Part shown: one piece after another, positions 54,493 through 62,731 of the stretch
Position numbering within the stretch: position 1 is the stretch's first letter
Layout of the letters: the number at the start of each line of letters is the position of its first letter
Source of the DNA: Candidatus Bathycorpusculum termitum
GTDB taxonomy: Archaea > Thermoproteota > Bathyarchaeia > Bathyarchaeales > Bathycorpusculaceae
NCBI GenBank assembly: GCA_031254875.1
Contig: JAIRTW010000056.1
Span: 1 to 64,000, forward strand
Direction of reading: 5' to 3'
Length of the DNA: 64,000 nucleotides
Made by a program: the position numbers and the translations under genes
The notes under the pieces: model-generated
What the model saw: only the letters and a program-made list of their open reading frames with translations
Told to the model about the DNA's origin: nothing
Databases searched by the model: none

Positions 54493-55400
54493 CCCGTTTT
54501 GCTGTTATCGGCTTTGGGGCACTCAACGTTGATACACTCCTAAAAGTGGACAAAATCGCTGGTGCCGAAGCTGAGAGTTTTATCCATGACTATACGGAAG
54601 CTTGCGGTGGCTCAGCTGCTAATACCATCGTCGGCTTGGCACGGTTGGGTTGTAAGGTGGGTTTTATTGGCAAAGTTGCTGGTGACCCTGAAGGTAGTCT
54701 CCAAATCGAGTGCTTCAAAACTGAAGGTGTCAACACAGACGGTATCATACACTCGTCCAAAGGCAAAAGCGGTGTCTGTCTTGGATTCGTCGACAAAAAA
54801 GGTGCACGGGCGCTTTACATAAACCCTGGAGTAAATGACAGCATTGAATTCCGTGAGTTGCAGGCAAACTATATCACTGACACTCAGTTTCTGCACATGT
54901 CTTCGTTTGTCGGTGAAAAATCATTCCGGGCACAGAAAAAGCTCATGAGTTTTCTACCTGACGGCGTCAAAGTCAGTTTTGATCCTGGTTCTCTATACGC
55001 CCAGAAGGGGCTGGCGGCAATAGAACCCATAATTCAAAACAGCTATATCATGATGCCTAACTCGGTGGAGCTTGAACTTATCACAGGCGAGTCCGATGTC
55101 CCCCAAGGTGCTGCTCTACTTCTGCAGATGGGCGTCAAAATCGTCGCGGTTAAGCTAGGTGCTAACGGGTGTTATGTCACAGACGGAACGGAAAAACGTG
55201 CTATCGCGCCTTTCAAAGTCCCCGTTGCCGACACAACAGGCGCAGGTGATGCCTTCAACGCAGGTTTCCTCTACGGTTTACTCCACAACAAAACTCTCTT
55301 TGAATGCGGTAAACTGGGCAATTTTGTGGCTTCAAGAAGCGTAATGAAAATGGGTGCACGTGATGGATTACCGTATGAACAAAATTTGTTACTGTCTTGA
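54489..55400 (+). CDS. PfkB-family sugar/nucleoside kinase
   Basis: 303 residues, ribokinase fold. [15 protein letters not shown] is the first PfkB signature and [19 protein letters not shown] the second with the catalytic Asp and anion-hole glycines. [15 protein letters not shown] is the conserved Asn/Glu Mg-binding part. Substrate unknown; placement behind ftr and the COG4030 phosphatase suggests a phospho-sugar or nucleoside step in cofactor or purine metabolism (inference). Complete and translationally coupled to ftr. Confidence 0.85.
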   Translation: MTRFAVIGFGALNVDTLLKVDKIAGAEAESFIHDYTEACGGSAANTIVGLARLGCKVGFIGKVAGDPEGSLQIECFKTEGVNTDGIIHSSKGKSGVCLGFVDKKGARALYINPGVNDSIEFRELQANYITDTQFLHMSSFVGEKSFRAQKKLMSFLPDGVKVSFDPGSLYAQKGLAAIEPIIQNSYIMMPNSVELELITGESDVPQGAALLLQMGVKIVAVKLGANGCYVTDGTEKRAIAPFKVPVADTTGAGDAFNAGFLYGLLHNKTLFECGKLGNFVASRSVMKMGARDGLPYEQNLLLS

Positions 55401-55454
55401 TTTGATTATAGACCATTCTAAAACAATCCCATAATAAATCCCAGCTAAATCGTC

Positions 55455-56223
55455 TTATTTTTTCGTCCTAATCCAGTTGTGGAGTAGTTTTGTCTGTTCA
55501 GCTATAAAGTGTCTGCTATTCCACACAAGTCCCGACAGAATAACCATAAACCCCGCAAACTGCACCATTAAAGCGGGATCATCTGCCGGCAATGGGTCGA
55601 GAACATGGAAAGAGTAGCCGACATCGAGGTTGGGTTGCACCCAAAAAATCAGATATGAAGTTGTTGTCAGTTTTTGTGCAGTCGCTATATCGGTGATTAG
55701 AGGCATTGTTAAGAGTACTAGTCCTGCTATGACCCCTGTGGTCAACAGAATGCATCGGAGTTTGGTGGTTTGTTTGGTACTCTTGAGCAGAAGAGTGGTT
55801 TTGGTTGCCAGTGATGCGGCGGATAGGCTGAAGAGGTGCAAGGTATGATAGAGGTATTTGAAGGCGCTGGTGTAGGGGGCTTTGAGGTAGGTTAATTGCT
55901 AGGTAGAGTACCAAACCCCCGATAAAGACTAGCGTAAATAGGCATGCGGCATCGAAGAGAATCATCTTTTTGGGCAGACGCCGCCAGAACAGCAAAGTTG
56001 CCGCTAAAGAAACGGTGGTTGCCACACAGAAGAACAAGCCCAAGCCGTAGTTTACTATGAAGTCGGATGCAAAGGTGTAGGTGGGGGTGTAGTCTGGAAA
56101 GTTCCAGTCACGGAAGTCGTTGTGATTAAAGAGGTATAGTAGCTCTTTACCCCTGATGAGGTTGTACCAAAGAAAGGTTGATGTTACTACAGGAACAATA
56201 AAGACTGTGCGCTGAGTGAGCAT
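55455..56223 (-). pseudogene. membrane protein gene split by a frameshift
   Basis: Two overlapping minus-strand ORFs (55579-56223 and 55455-55841) make sense only together. The first gives three hydrophobic segments up to FTLVFIGGLVLYLAI and then turns into polar nonsense. The second frame continues hydrophobic from TYLKAPYTSAFKYLYH through LLTTGVIAGLVLLTMP to a basic end. The switch is near 55886-55900 and needs one base removed. The joined product would be about 250 residues with about six spans. It may be a real decay, programmed slippage or a sequencing error. Family not recognised. Confidence 0.6.
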
Positions 56224-56452
56224 TAGCTTTTTGTTTTTTGGGCGATGGTAAATATAGCGGATGGTAGGAGCAACTTTGTTTAAGATTTACGGTTGAACAT
56301 TCGAACAGAGGCTAAATTAAACGCCAAATACCGACATAGGGGCAAAAAAGTATAGTTACGGTTTAAAACTATTTTTCAAATAACATGCCGGGCTAAATCT
56401 GCAAATATGCTGAAATCTACAATTGGTAAATAAATTGAAATAAATTGGGAAA

Positions 56453-57643
56453 TTAGGCTTTGATTTTTTGGGCGATTTGTACGCCGTAGTTGAAACATTT
56501 TTTAATTTCTTCTTCGGTGGGAACCCACTTTAACTCGGTGCTGGGTTCCAGAACTTCAAAGCCTGCTTCCTTAGCCATCTTTACCATACCCCGTACAGCA
56601 CCGCCACCCCAGCCATACGAGCCAAAGAAGCCCCACAGTTTACCTTTAGGTTTCAATCCGGTGATGTAGATGAGGAACATGCCTACTGAGGGGAATATAC
56701 CGTTGTTGAGTGTGGGTGAACCCACCAAGACCACTTTGGAGTCGGTGATTTCGGTGACTATGTTAGTGTTCTCGGTGCATCGTAGCTTAAACAATTTAAC
56801 TTCGACGCCTTGACTTGCGATACCGTCACCGATTGCTCTTGCCATCTTGTTGGTGCTGTCCCACATGGTATCGAAGACTATGGATACTTTCGGTTTCACA
56901 GATTTACCGGCTGACCAGTTCATGTAGGCGTTGACGATTTTCATGGGATCTTTGCGCCAGATGATGCCGTGGCTGGGTGCGATGATGTCGATGGGTAGCT
57001 TCATGTCGATGACTTCTTGGATTTTCTTGACGATGAGCGGCGCAAAGGGGGTGAGGATGTTACTGTAGTAGGTCATGGCTTCCTTCATCAGAATTTCTTG
57101 ATCAACTTCATCATCAAAATGTCCCGAACTGGCAAGATGTTGTCCAAAGGCGTCGTTGGGCATCAAAATTTTGTCTTCAATTATGTAGGTGAACATGCTG
57201 TCGGGCCAGTGTAGCATTGGTGCCTCAAGGAATGTAAGCGTCTTTTTGCCCAAGCTGATTTTATCACCAGACTTGACGGTTTCAACCCGTTCAAAGTCGG
57301 TTCCGTAGTGTTTGACGAGTTCTTCTTTGCCCCGTGCGGTGGCATAAATTTTGGCGTTTTTAGCGAGTTTAGCGATTATGGGGAGGCCGCTTGAATGATC
57401 CATCTCCACATGATTGACTATGATATAGTCGATTTTTTCAAAGCTTGTTAATTCTGAGATATGTGTAATTAATTCATTACAGAATGTCGCTTTTACAGTG
57501 TCAACTAAAGCGGTTTTTTCGTCTTGAACCAAGTAGGCGTTGTAGCTAGTGCCGCAAGATGTTACGTAATCGTGGAAATCACGTATGTTCCAATCAACGA
57601 CACCGACCCAGCTGATTCCATTTTTAAGGGTAACTTTAGACAT
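56453..57643 (-). CDS. fprA: flavodiiron protein (F420H2 oxidase-type)
   Basis: 396 residues. Metallo-beta-lactamase-like domain with HVEMDHSSG (diiron ligands HxExDH), MLHWPDSMFTY and PSHGIIWR, then a flavodoxin domain starting VSIVFDTMWDSTNKMARAIG and GSYGWGGGAVRGM. No rubredoxin or NADH-oxidase tail, so it is a class A enzyme that reduces O2 to water, in archaea usually with F420H2. It would protect the oxygen-sensitive CODH/ACS. Its promoter carries two copies of one palindrome, listed separately. Confidence 0.94.
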   Translation of the reverse strand: MSKVTLKNGISWVGVVDWNIRDFHDYVTSCGTSYNAYLVQDEKTALVDTVKATFCNELITHISELTSFEKIDYIIVNHVEMDHSSGLPIIAKLAKNAKIYATARGKEELVKHYGTDFERVETVKSGDKISLGKKTLTFLEAPMLHWPDSMFTYIIEDKILMPNDAFGQHLASSGHFDDEVDQEILMKEAMTYYSNILTPFAPLIVKKIQEVIDMKLPIDIIAPSHGIIWRKDPMKIVNAYMNWSAGKSVKPKVSIVFDTMWDSTNKMARAIGDGIASQGVEVKLFKLRCTENTNIVTEITDSKVVLVGSPTLNNGIFPSVGMFLIYITGLKPKGKLWGFFGSYGWGGGAVRGMVKMAKEAGFEVLEPSTELKWVPTEEEIKKCFNYGVQIAQKIKA

Positions 57644-57661
57644 TCCAGTTCACACTCCAAA

Positions 57662-57768
57662 ATCAGTGAATAGCTTGAAGTTAACTGAGGGCGTCTTATA
57701 TGATTTTCGCAAGTGCATGCCTGCAACTATGCTATAAAAGTATCAGTTAATTAAAGCTGTTAACTGAT
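57662..57768 (-). promoter_or_regulatory. two copies of a TCAGTTAA palindrome at the fprA promoter
   Basis: O2 at 57742-57768 is ATCAGTTAA-N9-TTAACTGAT, a perfect 9-bp inverted repeat. O1 at 57662-57689 is ATCAGTGAA-N10-TTAACTGAG, the same palindrome with two changes. Between them AAATCATATAAGACG (57692-57706, read on the minus strand) is a TATA-like element. O1 covers the expected transcription start and O2 lies upstream of TATA. fprA begins at 57643. This looks like a dimeric regulator with a repressor-type and a distal site. Confidence 0.6.
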
Positions 57769-57852
57769 GATCCACATCCGACATTTCTTAAGATATGTCT
57801 TTTGCAAGTAAAATACTGTAAAGTCAAATAAAAGCTGAAAAGTTGGCTCCCC

Positions 57853-58128
57853 TTACTCTATACGTTTAATGATGTGGTACCCAAACTTTGTCTTAACAGG
57901 ACCCGAAATCTGTCCTTTTTGTAACTCAAACGCGGCTTTTTCAAATTCTTTAACCATCTTACCCCTCGTGAAGCTGCCGAGGTCTCCGCCTTTTTTGCCT
58001 GACGGACACAGCGAAACTTGTTTGGCAACATCACCGAATTTTTCGCCCTTATCGAGACGAATTTTTGCTGTGTTGGCTTCTGTTAGGGTTTTGACCAGTA
58101 TGTGGCAACAGTGAACTTTGGCTGACAT
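57853..58128 (-). CDS. parvulin-type peptidyl-prolyl isomerase
   Basis: 91 residues, a free single-domain parvulin. KVHCCHILVKTLTEA, LCPSGKKGGDLGSFTRGKMVKEFEKAAFEL and KTKFGYHIIKRIE match the family with conserved His residues at both ends. Cytoplasmic, as no signal peptide is present. It assists protein folding by proline isomerisation. Confidence 0.92.
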   Translation of the reverse strand: MSAKVHCCHILVKTLTEANTAKIRLDKGEKFGDVAKQVSLCPSGKKGGDLGSFTRGKMVKEFEKAAFELQKGQISGPVKTKFGYHIIKRIE

Positions 58129-58254
58129 AGATACATCTAGGGTGGTTTGGGGATATAACTTTTACTTGTTTTTAACTTCTATTTTTTCCATGTCGAATGT
58201 CTGTATTGTAGTTTTAGAGTTACTTAACATGGTGCAAATATAGTTGGCGACTCA

Positions 58255-58479
58255 TTGAATTTACATAAAATTGTTAAAATGATCGCTCTCCAAACGGCTG
58301 TCGCTTCGAACTTCGAAGTAACCGGGGCAGATAGTGTTAATACAAAAGCAACCATACCAGTAACCATGCAAGCCGATAACCCTCTCTTAAATATCGACGA
58401 AGAACAAACCCTTGATCGCGCTACCGTAGAACAGCTGGGCAAAATCATAGAGTTCCTGCTAAACATAGAAGAAGACTAA
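58255..58479 (+). CDS. small acidic protein of unknown function
   Basis: 74 residues from TTG at 58255, or 66 from the ATG at 58279, which I think likelier. Codons end often in C or A, as in real genes of this window. The product has a hydrophobic start (MIALQTAVASNFEV) and an acidic helical end (ATVEQLGKIIEFLLNIEED). No family recognised. No clear ribosome binding site. Confidence 0.4.
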   Translation: MNLHKIVKMIALQTAVASNFEVTGADSVNTKATIPVTMQADNPLLNIDEEQTLDRATVEQLGKIIEFLLNIEED

Positions 58480-58988
58480 CCAGACTGTTTTTACAAAATC
58501 ATCAGTTCATCTACTTATCCAGTCCATCTGTTTTGGGCTTATGTTTAACGCCTTGTTTAGCCAACGCCATATCAAAGTACCCCTCATTGCGGTCTACAGC
58601 CCTTAACCCCTAACTCTGCAAGTTTTTGGTAATATGTTTTTTAGTACTTGTGTAACTCGTTTAAATTTGACTAAAAATTAAAAACAACCTTAAATCGCGC
58701 CATATCAATATAAAAATTGTAGGATAATATTACCAAAATGTTGGTAATATCCCTAGAAAATTTCGTATAGTTTCGACTGTATTTGAGGTCATTTTTGAAT
58801 TTCAATCAAATTACGAGATTTCTGTTGTCATATATTGCCAAAAAATGGAAAAGTTAGGGCTTAACCTCACGATCTAAGGCGACCGTCGACATAAAAAACT
58901 AATGAAGCTAACCACGTGCATTAATTATGAGCGTATGGAAAAAAATATATGGCAATATAGGGGAATTTTCAGCGTAGAAACTATTATT
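58480..58988. repeat. gene-free region with repeated TGGyAATAT motifs
   Basis: About 510 nt of AT-rich sequence. TTGGTAATAT occurs at 58626 and 58741; the latter pairs with ATATTACCAA at 58727 as a perfect 10-bp hairpin with loop AATG. TATATTGCCA at 58831 and TGGCAATATA at 58950 form a second, distant inverted pair with T changed to C. All lie between the 3' ends of the small acidic ORF and the ferredoxin gene, so they are not in a normal promoter position. Confidence 0.5.
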
Positions 58989-59168
58989 TTATTCGACTAC
59001 CTGAATAGCACCTTCAGGACATTGTGCTTCACAGGCCCTGCAAACTAAGCATTCGCTTTCTTTACTGGGCACTGCCTTGCCGCCTTTAAGTTCATAAACA
59101 CTGACAGGGCATGTGTTCGCACAAGTTTCGCATCCAGTGCATTTGGCATCGACAACAATTTTCACCAT
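58989..59168 (-). CDS. 2[4Fe-4S] ferredoxin
   Basis: 59 residues, below the track's size limit. Starts MVKIVVDAKCTGCETCANTC and ends CPEGAIQVVE, giving two CxxCxxCxxxC sets (CTGCETCANTCP and CLVCRACEAQCP). A typical low-potential ferredoxin, and the plausible electron partner of CdhA. AGGTAAGAC precedes the ATG. It stands alone between a gene-free stretch and a large membrane protein gene on the same strand, 55 nt apart. Confidence 0.93.
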   Translation of the reverse strand: MVKIVVDAKCTGCETCANTCPVSVYELKGGKAVPSKESECLVCRACEAQCPEGAIQVVE

Positions 59169-59223
59169 TTTGTCTTACCTCCACTGATGTTTTCCAAAAA
59201 TTCGTTGTGTAAAATAAAAGGGT

Positions 59224-61032
59224 TTAGGTGGGTCGACGGATTTTTTCACGTAGTTTTAGCATAATTCCCCTAATTGCTGATTCCGCTTTATCGTGGATTT
59301 TCTGGTAGTTAACAATGTTTTGCTTATAGTTTTCACGTGAAATCTCACCTTTGCCATAGAGTCTCTCTAGATTCTCGATGTTCTTTTCAGATTCTGCTAG
59401 GTCAGCTTCAGCTAAATCCAGTTGTATAATCAAATCAGTATAGGTACCGCTGACGCGTCGCAACAGTATTTTAGAACGTTCTATATTTCGTGTCAAGTTT
59501 TCAATATGGATTTCTACGGCTTTCTTTTGAACTTTGTATTGGCGTCTTGGAACTTTTCCTTTTTGTGCTTTTGTATCCAGTGACTTTAATTCTGCGGATA
59601 ACTGTTTTTTTGCTTCATAGGTATCTACAAAGTCTCTGATGTTATCTACAGTCACTTGCTGGACCGGGTTCACATCATAGACCGGCTGAGAAACCTCAGG
59701 TTTAGCCGCCGCGACGATTTCTCCCGCTCTGTTCTTATAGGTTTTCTCTTTAGATTTGTGAATCCGGTAAACAAATGCGCCGACACAACCAATTAAAGCG
59801 GCAAACGATGCCCAAAACGTGGGTATAAACGAAACCCACACTGGACTATAGCTATACGATAACTCAACGATGTTTTGTTGGTGTGCAAGATGATCCACAT
59901 AACTTACATCCTCTGTTTCGATGGTGAGTATATCTTGGAAGGTGTTGCGAGTTAATGTAGCTGAAGCATCCAGCGCGGACGCCTGGGGCGAAACAAGCGT
60001 TGCTCCCTCAGGGAAACTAAACACAGTTGTTGCCTGCCCAACAAGATACTGTAAGCCCGGAAAAACCTTGAAATCCCTAAGTATATACTCGCTACCTTGT
60101 AACACCGCACCAGGTAGATTATACTGGACCGTTAGACTCGTAGACTGCCCCTGATTCACAAAGGTGCCAAGAATCGTGCTGGCCAAACGCATACCCGCGT
60201 TTTCAGTTAGTTTAGCCGATAGAGTTCCTTCGAATTGGTCTCTGACAACCACGTTTGTTGCTTCAAGTGGTAAACCCAGTATGAAGGCGCTTAGTTGCGA
60301 AGCGGAATTGCTTGTGATGTGGTAAGTATCCACTACGGTTACCTCCCCCGTGGCGTCGATGGTTATCTGGCGGTTTAAGCTGTTTATGACCGCTATCTGG
60401 AGAGTTCCCATCGGCAACACGACGTTGGCTTGTGCGGTTGAATAGGTGTAGGCGGGCAGGTTAGTCTTAACATAACTCATGCTTTTCTCTGTTCCGTCAG
60501 GTTTGTTTATGGTGATGGCTGTGGGGATGTTGGGAAACATTATGTTAACGTTGCATGTTTCAACGTTTTGAGTTAAACTTGGGTACGCTGGGAAATCAAG
60601 GATGTAACCGCCGTTTCCATCCTCGGTAACTAAGCGGTTGGATAACACAAATGCCACCGTGAAGACTGATGGCGTATTTCCCTCAAAGTAAATTTCTACC
60701 CCGTAGAATCCACTATGGCCGTCTAGTTGCACCCCTAGGTGCATGCCATATACCTGGGTTTTATCGTATGCTAAGACCTTGAGGATATCGGCACTGTACC
60801 GATAGGGCAGTCCAATCATAAAGCTATTTGGTATTTGTCCTGAAACATGGATGGTGTCGAGGATAACTACGTTGCCGGTATACATGATCTGTACTTGATG
60901 ATCAACCTGTGTGATGCTGTAGCTGTTTGTCTGTGCAGAAACCATGGTGAGAGGTAAAGATGCTGAAAGAACGATTAGGACACTAAAAACTGCAGTCAAC
61001 AGCGCTACTGCGGTTTGCTTCAAGAGATTCAC
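59224..61032 (-). CDS. membrane-anchored protein with duplicated beta domain and coiled-coil tail
   Basis: 602 residues. Signal peptide (VALLTAVFSVLIVLSASLPL), two similar outer beta domains (residues about 35-210: YTGNVVILDTIHVSGQIPNSFMIGLP; about 215-400: DATGEVTVVDTYHITSNSASQLSAFILGLP), one span (FIPTFWASFAALIGCVGAFVY at about 410) and a cytoplasmic coiled coil (IRDFVDTYEAKKQLSAELKSL and more). The duplicated part, with DFKVFPGLQYLVGQ and FSFPEGATLV, is reminiscent of ribophorin I of the oligosaccharyltransferase. That link is tentative. The ferredoxin follows on the same strand. Confidence 0.65.
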   Translation of the reverse strand: MNLLKQTAVALLTAVFSVLIVLSASLPLTMVSAQTNSYSITQVDHQVQIMYTGNVVILDTIHVSGQIPNSFMIGLPYRYSADILKVLAYDKTQVYGMHLGVQLDGHSGFYGVEIYFEGNTPSVFTVAFVLSNRLVTEDGNGGYILDFPAYPSLTQNVETCNVNIMFPNIPTAITINKPDGTEKSMSYVKTNLPAYTYSTAQANVVLPMGTLQIAVINSLNRQITIDATGEVTVVDTYHITSNSASQLSAFILGLPLEATNVVVRDQFEGTLSAKLTENAGMRLASTILGTFVNQGQSTSLTVQYNLPGAVLQGSEYILRDFKVFPGLQYLVGQATTVFSFPEGATLVSPQASALDASATLTRNTFQDILTIETEDVSYVDHLAHQQNIVELSYSYSPVWVSFIPTFWASFAALIGCVGAFVYRIHKSKEKTYKNRAGEIVAAAKPEVSQPVYDVNPVQQVTVDNIRDFVDTYEAKKQLSAELKSLDTKAQKGKVPRRQYKVQKKAVEIHIENLTRNIERSKILLRRVSGTYTDLIIQLDLAEADLAESEKNIENLERLYGKGEISRENYKQNIVNYQKIHDKAESAIRGIMLKLREKIRRPT

Positions 61033-61203
61033 CAGTCTGATTGTTCTATGTTACGTTAACCGGTTTATTTATTTTTACCGTATGGGTGATGGATGTACCA
61101 ATCGAGGAGACTAAAAAGCAAAATCGTTGCATGCGTTTTTCTCGTTTTAGTGTATGATGGGATTTGATCAACAAAACCCGCGCCAAATATATTTAATTTT
61201 TAG

Positions 61204-61279
61204 TAGCGGGGAGTAGATTTGAACTACTGATCTCTGGGTTATGAGCCCAGCGGGTTGATCCTGGCTACCCCACCCCGCT
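61204..61279 (-). tRNA. initiator tRNA-Met (CAT)
   Basis: 76 nt, no intron. Acceptor AGCGGGG pairs with CCCCGCT, discriminator A. The anticodon arm CTGGG-CTCATAA-CCCAG has the three consecutive G-C pairs of initiators, and the T arm is AGTAG-TTCAAAT-CTACT. The A1-U72 pair also fits an archaeal initiator. CCA is not encoded. TTAATATC about 50 nt upstream on the minus strand may be its TATA box. Confidence 0.93.
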
Positions 61280-61405
61280 ATGCTTCTGCGCTTCAAAACG
61301 GGCTGATGTACTTATTAGTTAAGGTGTTAGATATTAAGTTTCTTTTTCCTATCCGGCAAAAGGTTTTTAGAGGCGGCGTCTTTCCCTAAGGCTGGATAGA
61401 TTACG

Positions 61406-62077
61406 ATGGATAAGCCGTATTTACGTAAACTCTCAAACCCTGTGCTTGACAACCCCATATTTGTACAGGGACTACCGGGCTTTGGAAACGTAGGGAGAAT
61501 AGCGGCTCACTTCCTTATCAAATTCTGTGATGCCAAACCCTTCGCAGAATTATATTCGCCCTCCTTCCCCGATTACATATCCATAACCTCCAAGGGCATT
61601 GCCCATCTGCCTCGCTATGAATTCTACTACGCTCCCCTGGAGAAAAACACGTTAATTATCATGACAGGGGAAATTCAGCCCAGTTTCGACGATGTCGTTG
61701 CACATTATGAGGTCTGCGAGTTCGTGATTGATTTTGTGGAGAAACTTGGTTGCCGCTTCATAGTCACCATGGGCGGTGTTCCTATAACTGAAGACAAAAC
61801 ACAGGTTTATATTGCCGCAACTTCGCCTCGGCTGGCGACAGAGTTCATGGAGAAGGGCGCTGTTATCTACAGCAAGGGCCGAATCGTAGGCGGCACAGGT
61901 TTGACATTAGCTTTAGCGAAGGAACGTAAAATCGATGGCATCAGTTTGCTTGGGACAACGATGGGTTTTAAAGCTGATAAGGGCGCTGGATTTTTGGTTT
62001 TCAAGTTTTTGATGACGGCCTTAGGAAAAGAGATAAAAGAAGGTTTAGCTGAGAACAATCAAATTGAAGAGTCATAA
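61406..62077 (+). CDS. PAC2-family proteasome assembly chaperone-like protein
   Basis: 223 residues. NPIFVQGLPGFGNVGRIAAHFLI is the PAC2 N-terminal signature, followed by LIIMTGEIQPSF, FIVTMGGVPI and GRIVGGTGLTLALAKERKI. An archaeal homologue of the proteasome assembly chaperone family; function in archaea is likely in proteasome biogenesis but unproven. The stop overlaps the upstream end of the next ORF. Confidence 0.9.
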   Translation: MDKPYLRKLSNPVLDNPIFVQGLPGFGNVGRIAAHFLIKFCDAKPFAELYSPSFPDYISITSKGIAHLPRYEFYYAPLEKNTLIIMTGEIQPSFDDVVAHYEVCEFVIDFVEKLGCRFIVTMGGVPITEDKTQVYIAATSPRLATEFMEKGAVIYSKGRIVGGTGLTLALAKERKIDGISLLGTTMGFKADKGAGFLVFKFLMTALGKEIKEGLAENNQIEES

Positions 62078-62090
62078 GTTGGGCGCGACA

Positions 62091-62324
62091 ATGTCTGAAT
62101 CTAGTAAAGAAATCCAAGTTAGCGGTATAGAATCAAAGTTCGTCAAAATAGCCTTAACCATTGCCGCAGTGTTGTTGATCTTTGTCGGTCCAACCTACAT
62201 ACCCTACCTAATGAATGGTGTGCTAGGTATCGACTATTTTGTCTCCATCGGCGTCGGCGTGGTCTTCTTCATTTTGGGTTTGGTGTTGCTATTTTACCTT
62301 ATCTATAAAAAAGTCATAACCTAA
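62091..62324 (+). CDS. small two-helix membrane protein after PAC2
   Basis: 77 residues from the ATG at 62091; the track's TTG at 62064 overlaps PAC2 by 14 nt. Two spans (IALTIAAVLLIFVGPTYIPYL and FVSIGVGVVFFILGLVLLFY) with a basic end. Not recognised. Probably on the PAC2 transcript. Confidence 0.55.
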   Translation: MSESSKEIQVSGIESKFVKIALTIAAVLLIFVGPTYIPYLMNGVLGIDYFVSIGVGVVFFILGLVLLFYLIYKKVIT

Positions 62325-62347
62325 CCCAAATTTTTGCCTCAGATACC

Positions 62348-62519
62348 CTAGAGTGCATCATCAATCAGCTTTTTAGATTCTTCATCGGCACCAAAGAAGG
62401 ATAGGCCTGTTTTATTAATGATTCTTTTATGGCCGTCACTTTGGTAATAGTAGTTGGAATCCTATACCTTTCCAGTTTTGGAGTCCGACTAAATATGTGA
62501 ATGGTATGTTGTAAAACAT
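62348..62519 (-). pseudogene. possible remnant of a small gene
   Basis: On the minus strand an ATG at 62519 opens MFYNIPFTYLVGLQNWKGIG and stops at 62436, while another frame continues through a plausible protein end (SDGHKRIINKTGLSFFGADE ... LIDDAL) to TAG at 62348. The two could be one gene with a frameshift near 62450. Unrecognised and short, so weak. Confidence 0.25.
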
Positions 62520-62731
62520 TATCAATTCATGTGCGGCGGAAGTGTAATCTCCGCTCCTCTCGACAGCACGACTTTAAGCGCGTCGCCTTATCAAAGACTT
62601 TTCGATTTTTGTGTCCTGTTTACAGTCTGTCCTTCTTCTGTATAGTGGTTTTTCGTATAAATCATCCACCGACCCTCTAAAGTTCAAGAAATTAAACAGG
62701 ATTTTTGAACCGTGTCAAAGGGGCGTTTAGG
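62520..62731. other. spacer upstream of the remnant, no feature supported
   Basis: About 210 nt downstream of the protease gene. No ORF or strong hairpin seen. Confidence 0.3.

Noticed and set aside
58224-58466. 80-aa minus-strand ORF opposite the small acidic protein
   Set aside because: The plus strand shows better codon pattern; the minus ORF is likely its shadow.
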